DNA of 64,000 bases from CAZLPW01 sp964561495. GTDB lineage: Bacteria > Fidelibacterota > Marinisomatia > Marinisomatales > UBA1611. Position 1 is the stretch's first letter; each line of letters starts with the position of its first letter. The position numbers and the translations under genes were made by a program. Positions 25,915 to 35,081 of this stretch are shown here, one piece after another. Where the stretch lies: NCBI GenBank assembly GCA_964561495.1, contig CAZLPW010000003.1, forward strand, positions 14,779 through 78,778, written 5' to 3'. The notes below the pieces were generated by a model. It ran no database searches and was not told where the DNA came from. It saw only the letters and a program-made list of their open reading frames with translations.

Positions 25915-28900
25915 ATGGAAAAAATTATTCGATGGTTCGTAAATAATAAAGTTGTTGCAAACTTATTAATGATGCTCATCATTATCACAGGAGCAACTAC
26001 GATACCGCTTCTTAAGATGGAAGTGTTTCCTGAAATTGATTTGAACATAATTAATGTATCTACCGTTTATCCTGGAGCTACCCCTTCTGATATTGAAGAA
26101 GCAATATGTATAAAAATTGAAGAAAGACTCCAAGGATTGGAGGGAGTGAAAAAGATTACCTCAACATCATCTGAAAATGTTGGGTCAGTTCGAATTGAGT
26201 TGCTCCAAGGCGAAGATATAAATGATATGCTTGATAGGGTTAAGGCTGAGGTGGATGCAATAGATTCTTTTCCTGAAAATGTCGAAAAACCAATTTGTAA
26301 AAAAATTGTAGGATCAAACCCAGTTATTTCAGTGGCGGTGCATGGTGACTTAGATGATATTATCCTTAATAAGTTAACTGAGGATATCAAAGATGAAATT
26401 GACGCTCTCCCTGAGATAACATTTAGTTCAGTAGTTGCAGACCTAGAAACAGAAATTGCTATAGACATTGATGAAGCGTCACTTCGTAAGTATGATCTTT
26501 CGTTTCAGCAGATTGCGCAATCAATTCAACAATGGTCTATTAACATGCCCAGTGGAAGTATTAAGACTTCTGATGGAGAGATATTAATTCGATCTAATAG
26601 CCAAGGATATACTACTTATGATTTTGCAAAAATACCGATTATAGCTGACTCTAATGGTGCAATTGTTTATTTAGGTGACATTAGCGTAATTAGAGATACA
26701 TTTTCTGATCAATTTGAATTAGACTTCTTTTTTAATGGGGACAGGGCCAATTTGATAACAGTCTTTAGAGTCGGAAACCAAAATGCATTAGATGTTTCAG
26801 AAGCTGTTAGAAATTACGTAGATAATAAAAATAATGTTTTACCAAATTCTGTGAGTGTTACGGCTTGGGATGATGAGGCCCGAATACTTAGTTCTAGAAT
26901 AGAAACTATAGTTAGGAATGCTAGACAAGGATTGATATTGGTTATTCTTGTTTTAGCTCTATTTTTAAAGCCAAAATTAGCATTCTGGGTTTCCCTTGGT
27001 ATACCTATTTCTTTTATGGGTGGGTTTTGGCTGTTTGCTCCCTTAGATCTATCAATAAATATGCTTTCTCTGTTCACTTTTATTCTGGTTCTTGGTATTG
27101 TTGTAGATGATGCCATTGTTGTTGGAGAGAACATTGCTCTTTTTAGGGAAAGAGGAATGAATCCCATAGAGGCTGCGGTCAAAGGGGCATATCAGGTTTC
27201 AAAGCCAGTTTTTTTTGCAGTCTTGACAACTATGGTTACATTTGCGCCTATGCTTTCCGTCGAGGGAGAAATAGGGTCGATCTGGAGAATCTTTCCATTG
27301 GTTGTTATTTCTGTGCTAATCTGGTCGTTAATCGAAAGCCTTACAATACTGCCTGCTCACTTAGCTCATAGCACTGAGAAAGAGCCAAAAATTAGAGTAT
27401 TATTATTGTTATCTAAAAAATGGCAAAAAATTCAGAATAAAATAGTATCAGGACTTAACCACGTAATAACAGATTACTATAAGCCATTACTAACCAAGGC
27501 AGTGGATAGTCCATTCTCTACACTGTCTTTTTCTGCGGGAATATTTGTTCTTACGATAGGTGTGATGTTAAGTGGCTTTTTAAAGTTTTCATTTTTCCCA
27601 GCTGTTGAAGATGATTTAGCAATTGCAACAATAGAATATCCTTCAGGCACTCCTCTAGAAATAACAGAGGAAGGGTTTAAATACCTTGAACAAGCTGCAT
27701 CTTTACTAGAAAAAGAGTTGGAGCAAGAGTTTCCGAATCAACAAATTATTAAGAACAGGCTATCAACAATAGGATATTTGCCTATGTTAACAAAAACATC
27801 TCGAGGTCCAGGAAATTTAAATGCTTTATTTGCAGGTCCAAATATGGCAGAAGTCGCGCTTGAACTTGCGCCTTCCGAAAAAAGGACGATCAGCACCGAA
27901 GATGTTGTTAGAAAATGGAGAAATCTTATGCCTACGTTACCTGGCGTTAAGGAATTATCATTTAAATCTGATTTATTCTCTGCTGGAGATCCTATCAATA
28001 TCCAGCTATCTAGCAAATATATGGATGATCTAATTCAAGCAAAAAATGAATTAAAATCCCAACTTGTAAGGTTCCCAGGGGTTTTTGATGTGGCTGATAA
28101 TTACAATGTTGGGAAAGAAGAAATTTCCATTAATCTTTTACCTGCGGCTAAAAATTATGGAGTAAGTATGATGATGGTTGCTTCGCAGGTAAGGCAAGCC
28201 TTTTATGGACTAGAGGTGCAAACGGTGCAACGAGGTAGAAATGAATTAAAAATAATTTTGAAGTATCCTAAAGATCAGCGATCTTCCATATCTTATTTAG
28301 AAAACATGATGATTCTAGCGCCGAATGGTTCTACAATCCCAGTCAGGCAGGTTGCTCAATTAGAGATTGGAGAGGGTCTTTCTTCTATTGAACGAAAAGA
28401 TCGAAAAAGGTCAATTAATGTTACTGCTGATGTGGATCTTTCCATTTCAAATGGAAATGAAGTAATAGCATCAATCACAAAAAACATTCTGCCACTGATT
28501 TTGAAGAAATATAACTCTGTAAATTATTCTTTAGAAGGAGAGCAGCAAGAACAGGGTGATAACCTAAAGTCTCTAGGTAAAAATTTTCTACTAGCAATGA
28601 TAGTTGTTTATATGCTTTTGGCTATTCCTTTCAAATCGTATTTTCAGCCTTTAGTTGTAATGTCATCAATACCCTTTGGTATAACTGGAGCTGTAATTGG
28701 GCACATTTTAATGGGAATGAATTTATCAGTTTTATCAATGATGGGTATAGTAGCATTGACTGGTGTTGTTGTTAATGATAGTCTGGTAATGGTTGATTTT
28801 ATCAATAGATATAGAGATGAGGGGAATACTATAAGAGATGCTGTCCTTGAGGCAGGGCCAAGGAGATTTAGACCCATTTTCCTTACATCTTTAACTACTT

Positions 28901-29073
28901 TTGTTGGGCTGGTTCCTTTAATTTTAGAAAAAAGTACCCAAGCTAAATTTATGATTCCGATGGCGGTATCACTTTCTTTTGGTGTCCTTTTTGCTACAGC
29001 AATAACTCTTTTATTGGTGCCCGTATCTTATTTAACACTTGAAAAATATATTCTTAAAACGGAGGATAAATAA
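25915..29073 (+). CDS. RND-family efflux permease (AcrB/HAE-type)
   Basis: A 1052-residue proton-driven exporter with 12 predicted membrane helices in two repeats, each with a large periplasmic porter loop. The fourth-helix motif V-D-D-A-I-V-V-G-E-N carries the paired Asp of the proton relay; the second repeat has G-V-V-V-N-D-S-L-V-M-V-D. Length is normal for the family. It is the energised part of the MarR-controlled pump; its substrate cannot be read. Its stop overlaps the next ATG by one base. Confidence 0.95.
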   Translation: MEKIIRWFVNNKVVANLLMMLIIITGATTIPLLKMEVFPEIDLNIINVSTVYPGATPSDIEEAICIKIEERLQGLEGVKKITSTSSENVGSVRIELLQGEDINDMLDRVKAEVDAIDSFPENVEKPICKKIVGSNPVISVAVHGDLDDIILNKLTEDIKDEIDALPEITFSSVVADLETEIAIDIDEASLRKYDLSFQQIAQSIQQWSINMPSGSIKTSDGEILIRSNSQGYTTYDFAKIPIIADSNGAIVYLGDISVIRDTFSDQFELDFFFNGDRANLITVFRVGNQNALDVSEAVRNYVDNKNNVLPNSVSVTAWDDEARILSSRIETIVRNARQGLILVILVLALFLKPKLAFWVSLGIPISFMGGFWLFAPLDLSINMLSLFTFILVLGIVVDDAIVVGENIALFRERGMNPIEAAVKGAYQVSKPVFFAVLTTMVTFAPMLSVEGEIGSIWRIFPLVVISVLIWSLIESLTILPAHLAHSTEKEPKIRVLLLLSKKWQKIQNKIVSGLNHVITDYYKPLLTKAVDSPFSTLSFSAGIFVLTIGVMLSGFLKFSFFPAVEDDLAIATIEYPSGTPLEITEEGFKYLEQAASLLEKELEQEFPNQQIIKNRLSTIGYLPMLTKTSRGPGNLNALFAGPNMAEVALELAPSEKRTISTEDVVRKWRNLMPTLPGVKELSFKSDLFSAGDPINIQLSSKYMDDLIQAKNELKSQLVRFPGVFDVADNYNVGKEEISINLLPAAKNYGVSMMMVASQVRQAFYGLEVQTVQRGRNELKIILKYPKDQRSSISYLENMMILAPNGSTIPVRQVAQLEIGEGLSSIERKDRKRSINVTADVDLSISNGNEVIASITKNILPLILKKYNSVNYSLEGEQQEQGDNLKSLGKNFLLAMIVVYMLLAIPFKSYFQPLVVMSSIPFGITGAVIGHILMGMNLSVLSMMGIVALTGVVVNDSLVMVDFINRYRDEGNTIRDAVLEAGPRRFRPIFLTSLTTFVGLVPLILEKSTQAKFMIPMAVSLSFGVLFATAITLLLVPVSYLTLEKYILKTEDK

Positions 29074-30029
29074 TGAAAGTTTCTGTTATTGGTGGAACTG
29101 GTTTTGTAGGCTCGTACATAATTGATGAACTAATAGCAAATGATCATATTCCAAGATTATTAGTGCGCAAAGGATCGGAATATAAGGTTGTACAATCAGA
29201 AAAATGTGAGATTGTATCTGGAAATATAGATGATAACGATGCAATCAAGGAAACTTTAATGGGTTGTGATGCCGTTATTTATCTGATAGCTTTGATAAGA
29301 GAATTTCCATCTAAAAATTTAACAAATGAAAGGTTGCAGTTTAGAGGTTCTCAGGTAGTAGCTAAAATTGCAGAGGATCAGGGGGTTAAAAGATTTTTAC
29401 TTATGAGCGCTCTGGGAGCAAGCCCTGATCCAGATGTATCAAAGTATATGCAGGCTAAACATTTATCAGAACAAGCTATAAAAAATACCAACCTAGATTG
29501 GACAATCATTAGACCCTCAAGCCTTTTTGGCGATCCAAGGGGCGCAGATAGACCAGAGTTTTGTATGATGCTTGATAAACTAATGTTAAATTTAGTACCC
29601 TTTCCAAAGTTTATTCCTTTCCCCGCTCCTTCATTCTACACTGGAATAAACCCCCTTGATTCAGGTAATTATAAATTGAGCATGGTTCATGTTAAAGATG
29701 TGGCAACAATATTTGATAAATCTCTTTCTGATGATGATATGATTAAAAACACAATTGAAATTGGTGGACTTAGGCAGGTTAGTTGGAATGAAATTGTTAG
29801 ATCAATAGCCTCAGTAACTGGTCAAAAAATAATTATGCTACCTGCGCCATTTTTTGTGATTTCAACAATCGCTGGATTATTAGATAGGTTTGAATGGTTT
29901 CCTACTGGTAAGGATCAACTTAATGATCTAATCAAAGGCAGTGTCTGTGATTCTGAAAGTTTATTTAAAAAATATAAAGTTGAGCCTATTCCATTTTCTT
30001 TAGAAAATCTTAAATATTTAGGTAATTAA
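29073..30029 (+). CDS. NAD(P)-binding SDR protein, NDUFA9-like
   Basis: A 318-residue atypical SDR with G-G-T-G-F-V-G-S-Y-I at the N-terminus, L-I-A-L-I-R-E, L-M-S-A-L-G-A, and I-R-P-S-S-L-F-G-D, the pattern of the complex-I NDUFA9-like and related epimerase proteins. Such proteins often act on membrane-associated quinone or lipid intermediates or as assembly factors. It is translationally linked to the RND permease (one-base overlap), although a link in function is not obvious. Confidence 0.8.
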   Translation: MKVSVIGGTGFVGSYIIDELIANDHIPRLLVRKGSEYKVVQSEKCEIVSGNIDDNDAIKETLMGCDAVIYLIALIREFPSKNLTNERLQFRGSQVVAKIAEDQGVKRFLLMSALGASPDPDVSKYMQAKHLSEQAIKNTNLDWTIIRPSSLFGDPRGADRPEFCMMLDKLMLNLVPFPKFIPFPAPSFYTGINPLDSGNYKLSMVHVKDVATIFDKSLSDDDMIKNTIEIGGLRQVSWNEIVRSIASVTGQKIIMLPAPFFVISTIAGLLDRFEWFPTGKDQLNDLIKGSVCDSESLFKKYKVEPIPFSLENLKYLGN

Positions 30030-30035
30030 TTGATT

Positions 30036-32387
30036 ATGAAAAAATTAAAAATTCTTATTCTTTTGTTTTTTTGTGCCAAGATCCATGGACAAACAGGTAT
30101 AGTATCTGGGTTTGTAACAGACTCGAGTTCAGGTGAAGCATTGATCGGGGCTAATGTAATACTAATTGAAACTGGGAAGGGGATGGCTACAGATGTAAAT
30201 GGTTATTACATTATACAAACTGTGCCTGAGGGTAAGAATACAGTTATGGTTTCTTATGTGGGTTTTAAGTCTTTTCGTAAAGAATTAGATTTTATCGAAG
30301 GAGAGTCCAAAAAAATAAATATTCAGTTAGTTGAAAGTTTAGTAGAATTAACTGAAGTTCAAGTCAGCGCGGAAAAATTACAGAGAAGAAATAATATCCA
30401 GCCTAGTAAGATAAACCTAAGTCCAAGAATGATGAAAGCAGCTCCAGCTCTTGCAGAGCCAGATCTATTTAGGACTATCCAATCGTTACCTGGTGTTCTT
30501 ACTACATCAGAATTTAGCACGGGCCTTGTTATTAGGGGCGGAAATACAGATCAAAATTTAATCTTGCTTGATGGAATTACTGTTTATAATCCATCTCATT
30601 TGGGAGGAGTATTCTCTAATTTTATTGTTGACGGTGTTAAAGAAGCAGAATTAATAAAGGGAGCATACAATGCAGAGTATGGTGGAAGATTATCAGCCGT
30701 TTTGAATGTTATAAGCAGAGAAGGTAACCAAAAAAGTTTTCAAGGTAAGGCAAATCTATCTTTACTTTCTTCTCAAGCTACATTGGAGGGGCCTTTTTAT
30801 AAAGGTGCTTGGTTACTTTCTGGAAGAAGAACTTACTTTGATATATTATTACCAAAAATATTACCCCCAGCAACTGCTGCTAGGGTTCCGCCATATTATT
30901 TCTACGATATTCAGAGTCATGTTTTTTCTGATCTTACAGAAAAAGACCGTATATCAGTTAGTTTTTATAATGGTATTGATGACCTCATTTTTGATACTTT
31001 TGGTTTATCAGCTAGATGGGGTAATCAAACAATTAGTGCTCAATACAGAAGAGTATTTTCAGAGAGATTAATTGGAAATTTTTTAGCTGCAAATAGTGTA
31101 TTTTTCACAGAATTTGGTTTAGGAGGTTCAAGCGGATTATTAAGTGAAAATGAAATTGATGATAAAACATTTTCTGCAAATTTAACTTGGTTTAAGTCTC
31201 CCCAGACTAATGTAAAATTTGGACTACAGTATAAAAAACTTGGTTTCCAATATCTAAACAGTTTTCAAGATTCATTACAGTTTGAGATAAAAACAGTGCC
31301 CTTGGAATTTGCTCAATATGTAAAGATAAAATATAGTCCAAACAGTACATTTATTTTAGAGCCAGGAGTAAGAATAAATTACTATGACGTCTATTCAGAT
31401 AAAATTTTCCCAGATCTAAGGTTTGGATCAAAATATTTACTTACTGAAGATCGCTATATTAATTTTTCAATTGGAAATTATCACCAATTTATCTGCACTT
31501 TCCAAGATGATTTTAATCCATCGATCTTAGACCAATGGATTGCTGTTGATACCAGTGTAGATCCTGGAAAATCTACCCAATATGTGCTTGGCTATGAAGA
31601 GTATATTCGGAGTATATATAAATTACAGATTGAGGGCTACTACAAAAATATTCAAAATTTACTTACATTTGAGGAACAAAGATCATCTACAGATGCACCA
31701 GTTTCTGATGAGAAACTATCTGATATCTTAACCCCTTCAGATGGATATGCATATGGATTAGAAATATTTGGACAAAAAATGAGTGGAAGACTAAGTGGTT
31801 GGTTGGCTTATACTTTTTCTGTTTCTCGTAAAATTATGAATAGTATTTATGTTGGTGAAGAAAAAGAATACTACACCAACTGGGATCGCACGCATGCATT
31901 TAGTGCTTTGGGTAATTATCAGCTAAATAAAAAATGGGAAATGAATTGGCGACTAGCGGTTCAAACTGGACAGGCCTATACACCTATTATAGGTTACTAT
32001 ATTCAACGGTTTCCTGAAAGTCCAGATGAGGTATTTCGAACAATTCCTGGGACGAGAAATTCAGGACGCTATAGTCCTTACAATCGTTTAGATATTGGAT
32101 TAGTATATCATGCGAAGATCAGAAATACTAATATGGATGTATTTATTCAAGTGATTAATGTTTTAAATCGAGAAAATATATTTAGAAAAGCCTACGATGT
32201 AGGGAGCCCTTACAATGGTATTGACGATGATGGTGATTGGGATGAAGAGCTTCATGATGCTAATGGTAATGGAGTACCTGACGTAGGTGAAACAAATGTT
32301 GATGAGCCCGATGAAGGAAAAATTAGAGAGAGAGACATTAGCCTGTTTCCTATTATTCCAACAATCGGTTTTACTTGGGAGTTTTAA
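30036..32387 (+). CDS. TonB-dependent receptor with carboxypeptidase-regulatory N-terminal domain (copy 1)
   Basis: A 783-residue outer-membrane receptor. Signal peptide to about residue 20, then a CarboxypepD_reg-like domain (G-x-V-x-D-S-S-S-G-E-A-L-I-G-A-N-V), a plug domain with P-D-L-F-R-T-I-Q-S-L-P-G-V and V-I-R-G-G-N-T-D-Q-N, and a C-terminal barrel ending in Trp-Glu-Phe. Just before the last strand is an extra acidic loop of about 40 residues with repeated Asp/Asn-Gly pairs (near 715-755), as in calcium-binding repeats; the paralogue at 36706 lacks it. The next gene is its DUF4249-like lipoprotein partner, as in SusCD-style uptake pairs. Substrate unknown. ATG at 30036 is preferred over TTG at 30030. 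Confidence 0.9.
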   Translation: MKKLKILILLFFCAKIHGQTGIVSGFVTDSSSGEALIGANVILIETGKGMATDVNGYYIIQTVPEGKNTVMVSYVGFKSFRKELDFIEGESKKINIQLVESLVELTEVQVSAEKLQRRNNIQPSKINLSPRMMKAAPALAEPDLFRTIQSLPGVLTTSEFSTGLVIRGGNTDQNLILLDGITVYNPSHLGGVFSNFIVDGVKEAELIKGAYNAEYGGRLSAVLNVISREGNQKSFQGKANLSLLSSQATLEGPFYKGAWLLSGRRTYFDILLPKILPPATAARVPPYYFYDIQSHVFSDLTEKDRISVSFYNGIDDLIFDTFGLSARWGNQTISAQYRRVFSERLIGNFLAANSVFFTEFGLGGSSGLLSENEIDDKTFSANLTWFKSPQTNVKFGLQYKKLGFQYLNSFQDSLQFEIKTVPLEFAQYVKIKYSPNSTFILEPGVRINYYDVYSDKIFPDLRFGSKYLLTEDRYINFSIGNYHQFICTFQDDFNPSILDQWIAVDTSVDPGKSTQYVLGYEEYIRSIYKLQIEGYYKNIQNLLTFEEQRSSTDAPVSDEKLSDILTPSDGYAYGLEIFGQKMSGRLSGWLAYTFSVSRKIMNSIYVGEEKEYYTNWDRTHAFSALGNYQLNKKWEMNWRLAVQTGQAYTPIIGYYIQRFPESPDEVFRTIPGTRNSGRYSPYNRLDIGLVYHAKIRNTNMDVFIQVINVLNRENIFRKAYDVGSPYNGIDDDGDWDEELHDANGNGVPDVGETNVDEPDEGKIRERDISLFPIIPTIGFTWEF

Positions 32388-32388
32388 T

Positions 32389-33597
32389 ATTAAAAAAATA
32401 TATAAATCAAATATTTTTTTATTCACAATTGTGATATTTTTTTCTTCATGTTCTTTTAATGATGAGATCATAGAATATGAAGAAAAGTTAGTTGTTTTTG
32501 CATCATTAGTTGCTAATCTACCTGTTACAGATACTGTACTTGTTTCAAGATCTGCTAGTTTGGATGAAGACATAGACTCCGAGGATTTGGTTGTAGATAA
32601 TGCTCAGGTGCGATTGGTCAACTTGTCTTCTGAAGACAAAAAGGAATTAAAATTTTATCCCTTAGGCTCAGGAAAATATTTTCCTCTTTCAAGAGAGGCT
32701 ACATATTTAGATTCATTAAATTACATTTCATATATAATTGAGCCAGGATCATCCTATAGCCTAATTGTTACTAACGGAAACGATTCGGTTGTAGCAAATA
32801 CAACTGTACCAGAATCTTTTAATATCACAGCTGCAGAAATGGGTGATTATGAATGCCCTGATGGAACTTTATATCCAGTTTCCAATATTGATGTAAATAA
32901 TCTAGATAATCTTAATTTTATAGAGCTTGTAGAACTTTTTGATAATCCTGAAAATTTTGTGATTAATTATAATATAAATGTAGATACTTTGCTTTTTAGA
33001 ATAGGTGATTGTTTTACTAAAAGTTTTGCTAGTTATTCAATGTTTGGAGTTGACTTTGAAGATGAAAAATACAATACAATCCAAATCATTAGTTATGCTC
33101 TTGAATCAGATAAGGTTGGTATGGAACCATATGAAGATAAAAACGATAACGGTATTTATGATGAATCAGATAAGTATTCTGATCGAAATCGAAATAGTAG
33201 AAGAGACAGTTGTTTTATTAATCTCATATATAGTGAAGATAAGGGATATTTTAATGATGATAGCATATCATACAATGACATAGCAAATATATGGAAACAA
33301 AAATTACGTAGAGGTATTCCTGATGGAACTTGGCGAGAAAATAGTCCATATAGAAATAATCCATGGCTCTGGAATATTGAAACAGCTCCATCTCCAATAA
33401 TGTGGCTTTATTTTGATTATTATGGATATTATTTAATGACATTTAAAGCCACCAGTGAATCATATTTTAATTATTTTACTGGAGATCCAGTTGGGCAAAA
33501 TATTTATCTTTTGCCTGACTCAAATTTTGATGGTGGCTTGGGCGTTTTTTATAGCTCTGTTTCTACTTCATTCTTAGTTTATATAGAAATAGAATAG
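32389..33597 (+). CDS. DUF4249-like surface lipoprotein, apparent ATT start (partner of receptor copy 1)
   Basis: Read from ATT at 32389, the protein has 402 residues and opens with a textbook lipoprotein signal: Lys-Lys, a hydrophobic run, and the lipobox Phe-Ser-Ser-Cys near residue 21. The next in-frame start, a GTG inside the hydrophobic run, would remove the basic n-region; an ATG at 32287 lies inside the receptor gene and gives a long non-signal extension. A GGGAG ribosome site lies seven bases before the ATT. The mature part shows an Ig-like V-V-F-A-S-L-V-A-N strand and V-L-V-S-R-S pattern of DUF4249 proteins. Near residue 245 is an Asp/Asn-rich D-K-N-D-N-G-I-Y-D-E loop like calcium-binding repeats. 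It is probably the surface partner of the receptor just upstream. Confidence 0.82.
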   Translation: MKKIYKSNIFLFTIVIFFSSCSFNDEIIEYEEKLVVFASLVANLPVTDTVLVSRSASLDEDIDSEDLVVDNAQVRLVNLSSEDKKELKFYPLGSGKYFPLSREATYLDSLNYISYIIEPGSSYSLIVTNGNDSVVANTTVPESFNITAAEMGDYECPDGTLYPVSNIDVNNLDNLNFIELVELFDNPENFVINYNINVDTLLFRIGDCFTKSFASYSMFGVDFEDEKYNTIQIISYALESDKVGMEPYEDKNDNGIYDESDKYSDRNRNSRRDSCFINLIYSEDKGYFNDDSISYNDIANIWKQKLRRGIPDGTWRENSPYRNNPWLWNIETAPSPIMWLYFDYYGYYLMTFKATSESYFNYFTGDPVGQNIYLLPDSNFDGGLGVFYSSVSTSFLVYIEIE

Positions 33598-33598
33598 T

Positions 33599-34015
33599 TT
33601 AAGTTTTCCAGACATGTACTAGCTGACCACCCAAGTAGCCAGTAATGGTAACACTAACAAATAAAATTGTTAAGAACGCTAGCATAAGTTTTTGGACTTC
33701 TTTTGTTGCTTTTCTTTTTAGTGTAATAAAAATCCAAATAAAAGTTAATAAGATCATACCCCAGGCTGTGATATTAGCAAATATTTTATGATAATGAAGA
33801 ACTTCGATTGCTTCTGGACAAAGATTATCTAATAATTTTTCAGTTTTTTGACCTGAAATCATTGTTGGTATTGTTGAGATTGCAGCAGGTATTAAGATCC
33901 ATAAATTTAAATGCCTAGGAATTATATTTGGACTTACCACTGTAAAAATCTGGAAAATATACAATAAACTAATTAATGCAATAGGGAAATGAACTAAAAA
34001 GGGGTGTAATTCCAT
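33599..34015 (-). CDS. DUF2231-family membrane protein
   Basis: A 138-residue protein with four hydrophobic helices. The N-terminus L-H-P-F-L-V-H-F-P-I-A-L is the hallmark of DUF2231, with two conserved His that could bind a metal or heme; H-Y-H-K and a G-Y-L-G-G-Q-L-V segment near the end also fit. Function is not established. The gene converges with the lipoprotein gene with one base between stops. Confidence 0.85.
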   Translation of the reverse strand: MELHPFLVHFPIALISLLYIFQIFTVVSPNIIPRHLNLWILIPAAISTIPTMISGQKTEKLLDNLCPEAIEVLHYHKIFANITAWGMILLTFIWIFITLKRKATKEVQKLMLAFLTILFVSVTITGYLGGQLVHVWKT

Positions 34016-34069
34016 TGAGTTAGAACAAACTTAGATAAATTCTAATTTTGTTGTATTCTTTAGAATTTT

Positions 34070-34144
34070 TGGTAGCCCGTAGGAGAATCGAACTCCTGTT
34101 GCCAGGATGAAAACCTGGAGTCCTAACCACTAGACGAACGGGCC
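34070..34144 (-). tRNA. tRNA-Glu (anticodon UUC)
   Basis: On the minus strand the cloverleaf closes with acceptor GGCCCGT/ACGGGCT (one G-U pair at the end), a D arm, the anticodon stem CCAGG/CCTGG around loop TTTTCAT (anticodon TTC at 34109-34111), and a T arm GGAG-TTCGATT-CTCC. The CCA tail is encoded. It reads GAA/GAG codons. Confidence 0.96.
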
Positions 34145-34223
34145 AAAAAATATTTATAATAATAAATATCAGGGGGAAATTTATTTAACAGTTAAAACGT
34201 TACCTATTAATTTTTATAATAAC

Positions 34224-34544
34224 TTATTTGGGGCTATTACTTTTATCTAATATGTCTAGAAGTTGTCCATTTTCATGTAACTCTTTAGCAATATCAGCGC
34301 CACCGATTAATTCGCCGTTTACAAATAATTGCGGTATCGTTGGCCAATTTGAATGTTCGCTCAATTTAATTCTGATATTTGGATCTTCCAGAATATTGAT
34401 ATCTTTATAGTCTACACCATAAAAATTTAATATTTGGACAACAGAATTAGAAAATCCACACATTGGCATTTTCTTGGTTCCTTTCATATAAAGTATAATC
34501 GGATTGTTTTCAATATCATTGATTATTTGCTCTTTTAAATCCAT
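34224..34544 (-). CDS. grxD: Monothiol glutaredoxin, CGFS type (Grx4/GrxD)
   Basis: A 106-residue thioredoxin-fold protein with the C-G-F-S active-site motif near residue 29, a W-P-T-I-P-Q-L-F-V-N cis-Pro strand, and G-G-A-D-I near residue 80 for glutathione binding. CGFS glutaredoxins hold and deliver [2Fe-2S] clusters and act in iron homeostasis rather than disulfide reduction. Length matches the family. Confidence 0.95.
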   Translation of the reverse strand: MDLKEQIINDIENNPIILYMKGTKKMPMCGFSNSVVQILNFYGVDYKDINILEDPNIRIKLSEHSNWPTIPQLFVNGELIGGADIAKELHENGQLLDILDKSNSPK

Positions 34545-34560
34545 AAGGGTCTCCTTAATC

Positions 34561-35037
34561 TTATTTTTTACTCATTTTTATTCCTTTATAATCACAAATA
34601 TTACAAGAATAATGTTTTATTTTTGAACCAAATATAATACCTGAAACTTTTTGTTTAGAGGTCCTAGGTATTCTTCTAAGGTTTCCTCCACATTCTGGAC
34701 AGTTTTGAAGATAAGAATTTCTTGAAACCTCTCTATCTCTCCATATTTTAAGTAGCATATAAAAACCAATTAAAGTGAGAGCTATTCCAACAATATCCGA
34801 TGTTTCAAACTGTTTGATAATGATTACAAATGCATTAAATATTTTAGATAAAATAAATATTAATGAGAAAAATATTTTTTGTAGAAATATATATATATAA
34901 TATTTTATTTCCAGGTTTTCTACTAGAAGAAAAATTCCAAGAAGAATAAGGGAAACAGCTGTCAGTTCATAATTATATTCTTTAAGAAAAGACTTATGTT
35001 TTTCTTTTTTTATACCTTTTCTTTTGTTGATATTCAA
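34561..35037 (-). CDS. Membrane protein with C-terminal zinc ribbon
   Basis: A 158-residue protein: a Lys-rich N-terminal tail of about 20 residues, three hydrophobic segments (about 28-110), then a zinc ribbon formed by C-P-E-C near 124 and C-N-I-C near 148. I do not recognise a named family. It lies 16 bases upstream of grxD on the same strand and may be co-transcribed. Confidence 0.65.
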   Translation of the reverse strand: MNINKRKGIKKEKHKSFLKEYNYELTAVSLILLGIFLLVENLEIKYYIYIFLQKIFFSLIFILSKIFNAFVIIIKQFETSDIVGIALTLIGFYMLLKIWRDREVSRNSYLQNCPECGGNLRRIPRTSKQKVSGIIFGSKIKHYSCNICDYKGIKMSKK

Positions 35038-35081
35038 TTTTTAGAATACTGTATTTTAATTAAATTAATAAATAATCTAGT

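Noticed and set aside
26067..27182. Two long minus-strand open frames inside the RND permease gene
   Set aside because: They have Ser/Ile-biased composition typical of antisense shadows, no ribosome site, and the plus-strand product is an unmistakable RND permease.
32287..32388. Lipoprotein gene starting at the ATG at 32287 inside the receptor gene
   Set aside because: It gives a 34-residue charged extension before the signal peptide and overlaps the receptor barrel end by 101 bases, unlike the paralogous pair.
34228..34410. Plus-strand 60-residue frame opposite the glutaredoxin gene
   Set aside because: It is antisense to a conserved CGFS glutaredoxin and shows no ribosome site or family pattern.
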